Source of the DNA: Aneurinibacillus soli
GTDB taxonomy: Bacteria; Bacillota; Bacilli; Aneurinibacillales; Aneurinibacillaceae
Direction of reading: 5' to 3'
NCBI RefSeq assembly: GCF_002355375.1
Contig: NZ_AP017312.1
Span: 3,785,001 to 3,849,000 of the forward strand
DNA length: 64,000 nt
Shown here: one piece after another, positions 1 through 6,783 of the stretch
Numbering within the stretch: the first letter of the stretch is position 1
Layout: each line of letters starts with the position of its first letter
Position numbers and translations under genes: made by a program
Notes under the pieces: generated by a model
The model's input: only the letters and a program-made list of their open reading frames with translations
Database searches by the model: none
Told to the model about the DNA's origin: nothing

Positions 1-517
1 CCGAGAAAAAGCCGATCGCTGCAATTCCTGTATAAACTCCTCCATACACAAGCGCACCGGAAGCAACAAGCAACAGAAACATCAACGGATCGTACCAGGC
101 AACATCAAGTCCCATATTGGCCCCTGCATACACCATAATGACAATGCCCGTCACCGCCCCGACAAGCGACTGCGGGTCCATCGTTTCGAGCATAACTTGA
201 AACAAATTATGGGCAGGTCGCGTCAGAACCCGGTCCATCTCCCCGCGAATGATGTATTTCTCCTGAAACTCCCACAGATTGAAAAACGTCGTAAATACAG
301 CATACGGAACCAGGAAGAAACCATAAATAAAAATAATTTCATCGCGCGTCCAACCTTTGAGCACACTCGTATGTTGGAACACAACAAGAATAAAAATCAA
401 ATTCGTTGCCTGAAACACAAAATCCGATACGATTCCGTTCACAAAATCCATCCGATACGCCAGACGCATCTTGAAATACTGCTTCAAATAATCCCAGAAC
501 AGCGATAAATAAAACAT
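1..517 (-). CDS. ABC-2 family (DUF990-type) transporter permease, partial
   Basis: This gene runs off the left edge, so only its first 172 codons are visible. The protein begins MFYLSLFWDYLKQYFKMR and continues with alternating hydrophobic segments (roughly residues 30-50, 65-85, 120-140 and 145-165). That is typical of the integral membrane subunits of DUF990/ABC2_membrane_6 exporters. The ATG at 517 has an AGGAGAT ribosome binding site. The partner permease and ATPase lie at 8305-10099 on the same strand, but about 7.8 kb of unrelated DNA now separates them. By family analogy it should form the second membrane subunit of that exporter. The substrate is unknown. Confidence 0.85.
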   Translation of the reverse strand, partial: MFYLSLFWDYLKQYFKMRLAYRMDFVNGIVSDFVFQATNLIFILVVFQHTSVLKGWTRDEIIFIYGFFLVPYAVFTTFFNLWEFQEKYIIRGEMDRVLTRPAHNLFQVMLETMDPQSLVGAVTGIVIMVYAGANMGLDVAWYDPLMFLLLVASGALVYGGVYTGIAAIGFFS

Positions 518-575
518 GAACAGATCTCCTTTCGTTTATCATTGTTATGCTTTCTTTTACCGAAGTCAACATGCG

Positions 576-612
576 AAACCCCGGTCCGCTGTAGCAGACC
601 GGGGTTTTATTT
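576..612 (-). terminator. Rho-independent terminator of the SLH protein gene
   Basis: A ten-base-pair stem, AACCCCGGTC paired with GACCGGGGTT, is followed by a T-run on the minus strand. It lies directly after the stop codon of the S-layer-homology gene and before the partial permease. Confidence 0.85.
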
Positions 613-1743
613 TTATTTGATGCCGAGTTTTTCGAGAAGCTGTTTCGTGGCGAACAACTGAATGTCCGATGTATAAATCCGCCATTCGTTTGTTGTCGGA
701 TCTTTTTTCAGCATAACTACCCCTTTGAATTTCTCAACAGCCTTCCATTCCTCTCCATCTTTTTTAGCAGTAAGCGTATATTCAGCACCGTCCACTTCTA
801 CAAGTGCAATTCGGTTCCATTTACCAAGAACTTTTTCCGTCAATTCCCCTGTTCGGCTGATACTCACTTCATATCCCTGTTCTTTGGCCTTACGTAATAG
901 AAGAACTTCTACATTTTGAAGCGCCTTATAGTAGCCTGCATAACGTGCGTCAACAATTTCTTTCAGACGATTTGGGTCCACCGCAAGCAGTGCACGACTC
1001 CGCTCCTCTTCGATCGTCTTGACGAGGTCAAGAAGTGCCTTATCTGTCGGTACCGCATTTTCTTCTAAATATAGAGCATTATATAACATCGTCATCGCTT
1101 CGGCGCGTGTGGCATATTCAAATGGCTTGAATACATTTCCCTTATAACCACTAATGACTCCTGCTCGACTCGCCTTATCAATCTCTCGGCTAGCCCAGTA
1201 TGTGTTTCCTACATCTTTAAAATGCCTGGTCGTTCCTTCATCAAATGCAATCGTATACGCAAATGCCCGTACAAGCAAAGCTGCAATCTCGCCACGCGTA
1301 ATATACCGCTCCGGTCCAAACGATGATTCCGTAGTCCCGCTTACAATCCCAAGCGAGCTCGCAATTGTAACTGAATTGTAGTACCATTCACTCGAATCTA
1401 CATCTGAAAAGCTTTTCGGCTCACGATCCGGGGACTTTTTCAGTCCGAGCGTCTTTACGAGCAACTCCACGAACTCAGCCCGGGTGATTTTGCGATCAGG
1501 CCGAACGGTTACCGTGCCGCTAGCATCTGTGTAGCCATTTACATATCCGGCATGTACCATATCATAGACTTTGTTGCGCGCCCAATGCTTTGCAATATCT
1601 TCTGGAAGATAGCTATCCAGTACCTGTAACTCTTTTGTTTCATGCTGCGGGGCGGCAGATACAGGAGTTATTACACCTGTTCCAAGTACTGCACCTGCAG
1701 TCATAGCTATTCCCCATTTTTTCACAGTCCGTTGTATGTCCAT
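613..1743 (-). CDS. S-layer homology (SLH) domain-containing protein
   Basis: This is a 376-residue exported protein. It has a Sec-type signal peptide (residues 1-30, charged start, hydrophobic core, cleavage near VSAAP). Three SLH repeats follow at about residues 45-105, 108-165 and 170-230, each with the ITRAE or similar core (KITRAEFVELL, YITRGEIAALL, YATRAEAMTML). SLH triplets bind pyruvylated secondary cell wall polymer, so the protein should be anchored to the wall. The C-terminal 140 residues (about 235-376) do not match a family I recognise. It is monocistronic, with its own terminator, inside the foreign block that splits the ABC exporter operon. Confidence 0.88.
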   Translation of the reverse strand: MDIQRTVKKWGIAMTAGAVLGTGVITPVSAAPQHETKELQVLDSYLPEDIAKHWARNKVYDMVHAGYVNGYTDASGTVTVRPDRKITRAEFVELLVKTLGLKKSPDREPKSFSDVDSSEWYYNSVTIASSLGIVSGTTESSFGPERYITRGEIAALLVRAFAYTIAFDEGTTRHFKDVGNTYWASREIDKASRAGVISGYKGNVFKPFEYATRAEAMTMLYNALYLEENAVPTDKALLDLVKTIEEERSRALLAVDPNRLKEIVDARYAGYYKALQNVEVLLLRKAKEQGYEVSISRTGELTEKVLGKWNRIALVEVDGAEYTLTAKKDGEEWKAVEKFKGVVMLKKDPTTNEWRIYTSDIQLFATKQLLEKLGIK

Positions 1744-1976
1744 ATTTCCATTGTTCCTTTCTTGAAATCCCAGCGCCTGTACGCAGTATCTGGAAGGAAG
1801 AAACTCTAGTTCCTACAATATCCATAGTTATAAAGGCGGTATGTAAAATTAACCTCATGCTATGTTCTATTGTAAAAGATACTCGAATATGGAACTATGG
1901 TTATATTTTAGTAATAAAATTTGATTTTTTTTAATTTATAGGATCATTTAACCACCCTGCCTAAACAAAGGAGTGT

Positions 1977-2582
1977 CTAGGCAATCATTTCGTAAATGCC
2001 AATCAAAAATAATAAAACACCACCTATGATCCCTGAGTATTTCCCAAACCATGTACGTGCCATTACATATCCCACCTTAGAGCCAAAGCCAATAAAAATG
2101 AGGGAAAACAAACCAGCAAACATTGTTGTAAGTAACGGAGATACATTAGTCGCACCTGCACCGATCCCAATTGCTATATTGTTCATTGCCAATGCTACAC
2201 CTAACGCGACGGATTCCTTCATCGAAATGATATTATTTTTGTCAACATCAGCAGCATACGGATTTCGAATCGGATCACCTGAAGTCTCCTGGTGTGAAAC
2301 AAGAGTCTCTGCTCCGCCTTTCCGCCAATTATCTATAATTGTCCAAAGACCAATACCGGAAATCAACATCGCTCCTAGAAGATTAGCCACAAACTCCGAC
2401 ATATAGAAAGCCATAATCTCCCCGATTGTCATAGACAAATACGTGCCTACCATCGTAATCAAAGCAATAATGAAATTCGACATAATCGGTATCCTTGTAG
2501 AACGTACTCCAAAAGCAAGCCCGATTGCCAAATTATCCAAGTTAGACGCAAACGCAATCGCTAACACTGAAAGCCAATGCAT
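1977..2582 (-). CDS. MntP/YtaF-type manganese efflux or sporulation membrane protein
   Basis: The protein has 201 residues with about six membrane segments. The pair of related halves typical of MntP/YtaF is visible: an Asp-containing helix near the start (SNLDNLAIGLAFG) and a matching Asn-rich helix in the second half (LAMNNIAIGIGAGATN). MntP exports Mn(II); YtaF is the sporulation-associated branch. I cannot separate them by eye, although the Asn-rich second motif and the spore-forming host fit YtaF. I chose the ATG at 2582 because GGGAGGG lies five bases upstream. A longer reading from 2627 has no such site. Confidence 0.75.
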   Translation of the reverse strand: MHWLSVLAIAFASNLDNLAIGLAFGVRSTRIPIMSNFIIALITMVGTYLSMTIGEIMAFYMSEFVANLLGAMLISGIGLWTIIDNWRKGGAETLVSHQETSGDPIRNPYAADVDKNNIISMKESVALGVALAMNNIAIGIGAGATNVSPLLTTMFAGLFSLIFIGFGSKVGYVMARTWFGKYSGIIGGVLLFLIGIYEMIA

Positions 2583-2699
2583 GAAAACCCTCCCTTTCTG
2601 CTTACTAAACATTCGCCTATCTAACAATATGTAATAACTTGAAAATCAGTGCCGGTAGTACATTAAATTTAGCGAAAGAAGCAAGCTACACTGTTAGAC

Positions 2700-2743
2700 A
2701 AATAAAAACAACCGACCCGTCTCCAAGTCAGTTGTTTTTATTT
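2700..2743. terminator. Bidirectional terminator-like hairpin
   Basis: An imperfect inverted repeat (ATAAAAACAACCGAC and GTCAGTTGTTTTTAT) has A/T tracts on both sides. It abuts the left end of the IS4-type relic. It resembles the hairpins that follow the dif-like sites further right, but no dif-like site is recognisable next to it. Confidence 0.5.
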
Positions 2744-3417
2744 ACTCAACTTTCGCAGAGCGATAAGTTATGGAAATCCTTACTTTATAAGGGATAGGTA
2801 CAATTCCGCTGAAATATGAGCTGAAAGTCGAAAGAGGATTCGATCTTATTGGTATGGTAAAAGCAGATAAAAAGCACTATCAAGTGGGAGAACAACGCTT
2901 ATCCTTACAGGAACTTTACTATGTTGCAACGCCAATCTAAGGAAATAATAAAGGAATTCTACGTTCTGTTCACGCTCAATTAGCGGGAATTCCGATTACC
3001 ATGGTATTTGTTCGCCACCGTTCTAAGAAAAAAGAATGGCTGGCTATTTTGTGTACAGACTTATTTCTAACAGAAGAAGAAATTATTGAAACTTACGGGA
3101 TCCGCTGGGATATTGAAGTCTTCTTCAAATGCACGAAATCTTTGTTGCGCTTGCAAAAAGAGTTCCATGGGCGGTCGTACGACTTGCTTGTTAGTCATAC
3201 CACGATTGTATTTTCTCGGTATATTGTATTGGCTTGGCAGAACCGCCAAAGTACCGATCGACGTACATTGGGTGGTTTATTTCTTGCGCTTTGCGAGAAA
3301 GTCCAATAAGAAGATCGCAAAATTGATTCAAAGTCAACTTCAACAATGGATTTCGACTTTGCCTAGCTACATCGAGGCTTACTTGCCTGACTTAGGCTGC
3401 GAAAGTTTAGTAAATAA
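2738..3417 (+). mobile_element. IS4-family insertion sequence relic
   Basis: This is a 680-bp degenerate element bounded by near-perfect terminal inverted repeats. The left end at 2738-2758 reads TTATTTACTCAACTTTCGCAG. The right end at 3397-3417 reads as its reverse complement with one mismatch. Full-length IS4-type elements are about twice this size, so the 5' half of the transposase has been lost. It marks the left border of the small-gene cassette array. Confidence 0.85.
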
Positions 3418-3421
3418 CTAA
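2811..3421 (+). pseudogene. IS4-family transposase, C-terminal fragment, broken
   Basis: The reading frame carries the C-terminal part of an IS4-type DDE transposase. This includes the diagnostic Y-(2)-R-(3)-E-(6)-K signature in YGIRWDIEVFFKCTK at about 3092-3136. The frame is interrupted by a TAA at 2938-2940. Near 3300 it jumps to another frame (ESNKKIAKLIQSQLQQW), implying a small internal deletion. The N-terminal half, with the first catalytic Asp residues, is missing. The element cannot move on its own. Confidence 0.85.
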
Positions 3422-3450
3422 TGCCAGTCCTTATTTAAGGCTGGCATTAG
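3418..3450 (-). terminator. Terminator hairpin of the first cassette gene
   Basis: The inverted repeat CTAATGCCAG / CTGGCATTAG lies across the stop codon of the 3431-3718 gene. It corresponds in position to the hairpins that follow dif-like sites elsewhere in the array. Here the expected site would fall under the right end of the IS4 relic and is not visible. Confidence 0.6.
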
Positions 3451-3718
3451 CTTTACGAAATAAATATATTAATAAATCCAGTAAGAACCCATATAAAAAA
3501 GCTAGAGTGATATGCAATACATATCCTAAAGGGAGGATGCGACGAGTTACTTCATCAAAAATTAAGCTGCGGAAAGACTCTGTGTAAATAGCCTTAAACA
3601 TAATTGGCTCTATCCCTCCTGAAAAGAATAAAAGATGCTTATCATCGTTCCCTACATAGTCATTGATACAAATAACTAGGCTCGCAATAACAAACCAAAA
3701 TGCAAATTTTTTAAACAT
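3431..3718 (-). CDS. Small membrane protein of unknown function (cassette 1)
   Basis: The protein has 95 residues with two predicted membrane segments (about residues 4-22 and 66-88) and a polar loop between them. I do not recognise a family. The ATG at 3718 has a strong AAAGGAGTG site. The upstream ATG at 3739 has none. It is the leftmost gene of the array, between the IS4 relic and the first dif-like site. Confidence 0.6.
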   Translation of the reverse strand: MFKKFAFWFVIASLVICINDYVGNDDKHLLFFSGGIEPIMFKAIYTESFRSLIFDEVTRRILPLGYVLHITLAFLYGFLLDLLIYLFRKANASLK

Positions 3719-3761
3719 GCTCGCACTCCTTTTCCTCATTTCACCACGCAGGAAGGTGATT

Positions 3762-3789
3762 ATGTCCGGTAATCCCGGTTACGTTAACT
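3762..3789 (+). repeat. dif-like site 1
   Basis: Left 11-bp arm ATGTCCGGTAA, 6-bp spacer TCCCGG, right 11-bp arm TTACGTTAACT. The layout is the same as a Xer site, where the XerC arm ends in TAA and the XerD arm begins with TTA. The right arm differs from the dif-type TTATGTTAACT at one base. An A-tract and a hairpin follow at once. Confidence 0.75.
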
Positions 3790-3797
3790 GAAAAAAA

Positions 3798-3830
3798 CAA
3801 AGAGCCAATACCTCTAAGCATTAGCTCTTT
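3798..3830 (-). terminator. Hairpin after dif-like site 1; terminator of the DUF5316 gene
   Basis: The stem AGAGCCAAT / ATTAGCTCT is followed on the minus strand by a long T-run. It ends transcription of the DUF5316-type gene just upstream (3856-4152). Confidence 0.75.
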
Positions 3831-3855
3831 ATAGTTCGTTATGTTTTATAAAAGG

Positions 3856-4152
3856 TTACAACGTTGGTTTAACTACGTAGGCATAAATAATAATGCATGC
3901 AGCAAGGTTTATAGCACCAATAAGTAAAAGATGCCATCCCCAATTCATTCGCATTTTCCAATCTTCTTTATCCGAATAATTTGCCCGGATTCGATCGCCA
4001 CTCCCATCTGCTCCTGAAACCACAGCAGCTAAGGCTAAGAAAGCACCGCCTGTATAGCCTGCATACTTCATAGCCAATGCATAATCTTGAGTAACAGCGA
4101 AAATGAATAGTAGGATAATAAAGCCTATACCTATCGAAATTAGAGATTTCAT
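3856..4152 (-). CDS. DUF5316 family membrane protein (cassette 2)
   Basis: This 98-residue protein has three hydrophobic segments (about residues 5-22, 28-48 and 74-94). The central conserved stretch SGDRIRANYSDKED is what I recognise from DUF5316 proteins of Bacilli. The function is unknown. The ATG at 4152 has a GAGGGGGAAAG site. The gene sits alone between dif-like sites 1 and 2, with about 100 bp of AT-rich upstream DNA for its own promoter. Confidence 0.7.
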   Translation of the reverse strand: MKSLISIGIGFIILLFIFAVTQDYALAMKYAGYTGGAFLALAAVVSGADGSGDRIRANYSDKEDWKMRMNWGWHLLLIGAINLAACIIIYAYVVKPTL

Positions 4153-4249
4153 TTTCTTTCCCCCTCGTTTATTTAAGTAAAATTATTTCACTTAAATAAC
4201 TGAAATAAAAGGAAATAATATTACATTTTTATGGAAATTAAATCTTTTA

Positions 4250-4277
4250 ACGTCCGATAATTCACAGAATGTAAACA
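4250..4277 (+). repeat. dif-like site 2
   Basis: Left arm ACGTCCGATAA, spacer TTCACA, right arm GAATGTAAACA. The left arm matches the Bacillota dif arm ACTTCCTATAA at 9 of 11 positions. The right arm is the GAATGTAAACA variant also seen at site 8. The last bases of the arm belong to the following hairpin. Confidence 0.75.
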
Positions 4278-4305
4278 AGCCACCTTAAGTTAAGTGACTT
4301 GTTTT
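4273..4305. terminator. Hairpin overlapping dif-like site 2
   Basis: The stem AAACAAGCCAC / GTGACTTGTTT (one mismatch) begins inside the right arm of the site and ends in a T-run on the plus strand. It lies just after the stop of the 35-codon gene on the minus strand. Confidence 0.7.
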
Positions 4306-4311
4306 TCTCTT

Positions 4312-4419
4312 TTATTTTCTTAGTTTTTTAATCAAAAGGTATACGATATAAAATAAAGCACAGGTAAAGACGATGGCACCAACCTGAAAAATAGCTGTCA
4401 TCATACTGAATTCTTTCAT
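4312..4419 (-). CDS. 35-residue single-pass membrane peptide (cassette 3)
   Basis: The product begins MKEFSMMTAIFQVGAIVF, continues through one hydrophobic helix and ends in a basic tail, KKLRK. Its ATG (4419-4417) overlaps the TGA of the zinc-ribbon gene upstream in an ATGA arrangement. That implies translational coupling and a shared role with that protein. No family is recognised. The coupling is the main support that this short frame is real. Confidence 0.55.
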   Translation of the reverse strand: MKEFSMMTAIFQVGAIVFTCALFYIVYLLIKKLRK

Positions 4420-4769
4420 TGATACTCTCCCTTTTGAAGTGGAGTACCACAATGTGCGCAAAAATTGGCGCTCCGTTTATTCGTAGAATTACATTTTGGG
4501 CAGTGAATCTCTTCTCCTAATCCTTCTTGTAATCCCTGTCCCATTAGTTTCATTGAATCGCGGATTATATCACCATTTCGTTTTAACCAATAGCGCTGGA
4601 TATGGGGGCCAAGTAGAACGAATCCAAAAAATATAAGTGGCATACCGACAAAGGGAAGCCAAGAGAATCTCGGTATTTCCCACATGTCTAAAGTAAAGAA
4701 TTCAAACATTGAACTTACTAAACAAATAATGCCGACTGCCATCATACCTACTCCGAATGTTTTGCTCAT
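4416..4769 (-). CDS. Membrane protein with C-terminal zinc ribbon (cassette 3)
   Basis: The protein has 117 residues. Two membrane helices lie at about residues 8-25 and 38-55, followed by a cytoplasmic linker. At the C terminus is a zinc ribbon, CPKC-(10)-CAHC (residues 90-107). The ATG at 4769 has a perfect TTAGGAGGGTG site. It is the larger gene of a two-gene cassette between dif-like sites 2 and 3. The function is unknown; a membrane-anchored zinc ribbon suggests a scaffold or sensor, but this is inference. Confidence 0.75.
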   Translation of the reverse strand: MSKTFGVGMMAVGIICLVSSMFEFFTLDMWEIPRFSWLPFVGMPLIFFGFVLLGPHIQRYWLKRNGDIIRDSMKLMGQGLQEGLGEEIHCPKCNSTNKRSANFCAHCGTPLQKGEYQ

Positions 4770-4845
4770 ACACCCTCCTAAAAATTATCATTTGAATAAA
4801 TTAGCAGAAATAATAAGCATTAACTTCCGATTTCAAACCATTAAA

Positions 4846-4873
4846 ATATCCGATAATGTCGCTTATATAAAAA
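4846..4873 (+). repeat. dif-like site 3
   Basis: Left arm ATATCCGATAA, spacer TGTCGC, right arm TTATATAAAAA. This is the only site without a convincing hairpin immediately to its right. An A-tract and the next gene (plus strand) follow instead. Confidence 0.65.
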
Positions 4874-4945
4874 AAGGGGAATAGCTACTTGTAAAGAAAT
4901 CTGTTTTGTAGATTTTATCAAGGTAGTATTATGCCAACGGGGTGA

Positions 4946-5143
4946 ATGGTGTTGGGGAAAATATGTCCTAAATGCGAAACTGGACAAAAACGTGCTCACG
5001 TTGAAGGGATGCACGGAATGTTCGCTTTATCATTGAAAAAGAATAACTTTTTAGTTAGCACTACTAATTCAGTTGAAGTGATACCGTATGTTTGTCCAAA
5101 GTGCGGTTATGTAGAGTTCTATGCTTATGGGATTGAAGAATAA
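4946..5143 (+). CDS. Small zinc-ribbon protein (cassette 4)
   Basis: The protein has 65 residues with two CxxC knuckles, CPKC near residue 7 and CPKC near residue 50. Together they form a four-cysteine zinc ribbon around a hydrophobic core. It resembles the small nucleic-acid-binding-like zinc-ribbon proteins of Bacilli, but no specific function follows. GGGGTG precedes the ATG closely; the TTG two codons later (4952) is an alternative start with better spacing. It is one of only two plus-strand genes in the array. Confidence 0.65.
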   Translation: MVLGKICPKCETGQKRAHVEGMHGMFALSLKKNNFLVSTTNSVEVIPYVCPKCGYVEFYAYGIEE

Positions 5144-5162
5144 TTAAGAGGTAATATAAATA

Positions 5163-5190
5163 AAGTCCGGTAACCTCCGTTATGTAAGAA
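5163..5190 (+). repeat. dif-like site 4
   Basis: Left arm AAGTCCGGTAA, spacer CCTCCG, right arm TTATGTAAGAA. It lies 20 bp after the stop codon of the plus-strand zinc-ribbon gene. Confidence 0.75.
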
Positions 5191-5222
5191 GTAACTCCCT
5201 GACCCATGGGAGCTGCTTTTAT
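5188..5222 (-). terminator. Hairpin after dif-like site 4
   Basis: The stem AGTAACTCCC / GGGAGCTGCT (one mismatch) begins at the right arm of the site. It is placed to terminate the minus-strand genes of the next module. Confidence 0.6.
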
Positions 5223-5225
5223 GTT

Positions 5226-5340
5226 TTAGTTTTGAATTTGATGAGTTTGTATTGAGATATCACTTTTATATTTATAAAATGCCCAAATTCCTAAAATGGA
5301 GAAAAATACACCAAGTACAACAATAACGCTCTAAGCTGGT
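5226..5340 (-). pseudogene. Remnant of a small membrane protein (cassette 5)
   Basis: The frame encodes a hydrophobic helix (VIVVLGVFFSILGIWAFY) and a polar tail ending at a TAA at 5226. There is no credible start or ribosome binding site. In-frame stops separate it from the 49-codon frame upstream, which is in the same phase. It reads like the decayed end of a gene. Confidence is low. Confidence 0.35.
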
Positions 5341-5429
5341 TTGTTTACTTTTAGGGGTCTCGCCGCATGTAAGAATAAAAGATACCCTATATAGCTTAAC
5401 TATGTTAAATTCCCAAATTATAAATACAG

Positions 5430-5579
5430 TTACTTTGCTGCCGGTGACAACACTCCCGCCACTACTCCTATAAGAATAAAAATCATTGCAAGACCCATGA
5501 AAATCATTGTTATACATATAACTTTAAGCCAGAAACGATTCCATCCATCGGGTGAAACACCATATTTCCCAAAAATCAT
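5430..5579 (-). CDS. 49-residue membrane peptide or gene fragment (cassette 5)
   Basis: The frame starts MIFGKYGVSPDGWNRFW and contains one long hydrophobic helix. No ribosome binding site precedes the ATG, and the same frame continues beyond three stops into the remnant at 5226-5340. It may therefore be the intact front of a degraded gene of about 117 codons. I do not recognise the family. Confidence 0.35.
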   Translation of the reverse strand: MIFGKYGVSPDGWNRFWLKVICITMIFMGLAMIFILIGVVAGVLSPAAK

Positions 5580-5597
5580 ATAAGAGGGCGTACTTTT

Positions 5598-5711
5598 TTA
5601 AAATATGCTTAACTTTTCATTTACCTTATCTAGACTTTTCAATCCACTTATACCAATTGGTATAAGTAAAATAAAAATAATAGTAAGTAATATCTGACCT
5701 TTAGGTATCAT
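5598..5711 (-). CDS. 37-residue single-pass membrane peptide (cassette 5)
   Basis: The product begins MIPKGQILLTIIFILLIP and has one hydrophobic helix and a charged tail (KSLDKVNEKL). The ATG at 5711 follows a good GAGGGAG site, which is the main support. It is the first gene of the module between dif-like sites 4 and 5. No family is recognised. Confidence 0.5.
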   Translation of the reverse strand: MIPKGQILLTIIFILLIPIGISGLKSLDKVNEKLSIF

Positions 5712-5799
5712 TATTCTCCCTCGTTTTACTCTTTTCAAAAAATTGTACATAGAAATTTCTTAATAAAACAGCAAGAGAATTTTACAATTCTTACATTCA

Positions 5800-5827
5800 A
5801 CGTCCGATAACCTCAGTTACGGAAACT
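5800..5827 (+). repeat. dif-like site 5
   Basis: Left arm ACGTCCGATAA, spacer CCTCAG, right arm TTACGGAAACT. The final ACT of the right arm is already the first part of the hairpin stem that follows. Confidence 0.75.
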
Positions 5828-5854
5828 AGCCACTTCTAAAATACAGTGGCTAGT
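5825..5854 (-). terminator. Hairpin overlapping dif-like site 5
   Basis: The perfect nine-base stem ACTAGCCAC / GTGGCTAGT begins inside the right arm of site 5 and overlaps the stop codon of the 5850-6125 gene. The arrangement packs site, terminator and gene end into about 55 bp. Confidence 0.7.
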
Positions 5855-6125
5855 CAACATGAATCTGTGAAAGTGAATATAAAACAAGAAAGAAAACTAC
5901 CAAAAAAATAATGATATAAGTTTGTCTATCTTTGCCTAAGATTTCTGAAATAAAAGTGCCGACTATGGCGGATAATGTAAAGCTACTAATCCCTCGTAGT
6001 AGGTTCATTATGTATTCCTTTGTTGTGATTTCTGTAGTTGTAATCGTTTGAGGGATAACTAACGCCATGATTAACATTCCTAAAGCAAAGCCATATATTC
6101 CTGATTTAACTAACCTTTTTTCCAA
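5850..6125 (-). CDS. Small membrane protein of unknown function (cassette 6)
   Basis: The protein has 91 residues with three hydrophobic segments (about residues 8-26, 42-62 and 70-86). It begins with a TTG at 6125; the AGGTGGTGATC stretch a few bases upstream is an adequate ribosome binding site. It is the only gene between dif-like sites 5 and 6. No family is recognised. Confidence 0.6.
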   Translation of the reverse strand: MEKRLVKSGIYGFALGMLIMALVIPQTITTTEITTKEYIMNLLRGISSFTLSAIVGTFISEILGKDRQTYIIIFLVVFFLVLYSLSQIHVD

Positions 6126-6181
6126 AAGATCACCACCTACCCTTACTATATATTACCATAAAATTCGCTTTTAGGTGGTGT

Positions 6182-6209
6182 ACGTCCGATAATTTCACTT
6201 ATGTAAAAA
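6182..6209 (+). repeat. dif-like site 6
   Basis: Left arm ACGTCCGATAA, spacer TTTCAC, right arm TTATGTAAAAA. This is one of the closest matches in the array to a canonical Bacillota dif site (left arm 9/11, right arm 9/11 against TTATGTAAACT). Confidence 0.8.
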
Positions 6210-6241
6210 GCAGCTCTCTTGTATAGACCAGGGAGCTGCTT
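6207..6241. terminator. Hairpin after dif-like site 6
   Basis: A perfect ten-base stem, AAAGCAGCTC / GAGCTGCTTT, begins at the last bases of the right arm. No minus-strand gene ends here, so in this module the hairpin travels with the site and not with an obvious gene end. Confidence 0.65.
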
Positions 6242-6361
6242 TATTCTTAAAGTTGGCAACAAGACACCTATAAGGGAATTAACATCTCCCTCTCATCATG
6301 AGTAAAATAAAGGAAACTAACTTCTCTTCTGCACGTTTAGTTTGAGAAGGGGGGATTTATT

Positions 6362-6532
6362 TTGAAATCTATTCGAGTGTTAAGGTTTCTTCTTCTGGCA
6401 CTAGCTATTGTTACTTTAGTCAATATAGTCTTCATACATAGTGACTCCATTGTTTTTGCTGTTATAGAAATGATTGTCTATACAACAGCTTTTTTAATTT
6501 TAATTGTAACTCTCTTTACGCCGGATAAATAA
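6362..6532 (+). CDS. 56-residue two-helix membrane protein (cassette 7)
   Basis: The product begins (TTG)KSIRVLRFLLLALAIV and has two hydrophobic helices (about residues 5-25 and 30-52) and the tail TPDK. A run of G residues (AAGGGGGGAT) lies at the right distance from the TTG start. It is the second plus-strand gene in the array and lies alone between sites 6 and 7. No family is recognised. Confidence 0.5.
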   Translation: MKSIRVLRFLLLALAIVTLVNIVFIHSDSIVFAVIEMIVYTTAFLILIVTLFTPDK

Positions 6533-6565
6533 CTTTAATCTGGAAAAGAATTGTTCGTACAAATT

Positions 6566-6593
6566 ACCTCCGATAACCCCAGTTATCCTAGTG
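6566..6593 (+). repeat. dif-like site 7 (right arm diverged)
   Basis: Left arm ACCTCCGATAA, spacer CCCCAG, right arm TTATCCTAGTG. Only the first half of the right arm keeps the XerD-type sequence. The rest has become part of a perfect hairpin stem. The site may be inactive. Confidence 0.6.
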
Positions 6594-6620
6594 AATCAGT
6601 ATAACTGCTTAGGATAACTA
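6581..6620 (-). terminator. Hairpin overlapping dif-like site 7
   Basis: The perfect stem AGTTATCCTA / TAGGATAACT includes most of the right arm of site 7. It lies downstream of the 29-codon minus-strand gene. Confidence 0.55.
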
Positions 6621-6648
6621 CTTTTACTTTAGAATCTTAAATGGTTAA

Positions 6649-6738
6649 TCATTTCCACACTATAGACGTTGCTAGTACGATAGAAAGTATAACGAATACA
6701 AAAATGATGCTTGTAAACCATATAATAACCCTTTTCAT
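6649..6738 (-). CDS. 29-residue membrane peptide (cassette 8)
   Basis: The product begins MKRVIIWFTSIIFVFV, one hydrophobic helix after a short basic start. AGAGGCGG directly precedes the ATG at 6738. It is the only frame in the module between sites 7 and 8 with a ribosome binding site. Such short frames can arise by chance, so confidence is moderate to low. Confidence 0.4.
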   Translation of the reverse strand: MKRVIIWFTSIIFVFVILSIVLATSIVWK

Positions 6739-6783
6739 CCGCCTCTCTTTTTTTACTTATTTTAACAAAAAAAAAAAGACGGA

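Noticed and set aside
339-572. Minus-strand open frame of 77 codons near the left edge
   Set aside because: It overlaps the partial permease in another frame. The permease frame has a proper ribosome binding site and membrane-protein sequence.
2583-2737. Possible manganese (yybP-ykoY) riboswitch upstream of the MntP/YtaF gene
   Set aside because: The conserved core of that riboswitch is not present and no suitable hairpin arrangement is seen.
5272-5517. Minus-strand frame of 81 codons in cassette 5
   Set aside because: No ribosome binding site, odd Cys/Ser-rich composition, and it is a shifted reading of the hydrophobic frame at 5430-5579 and the remnant after it.
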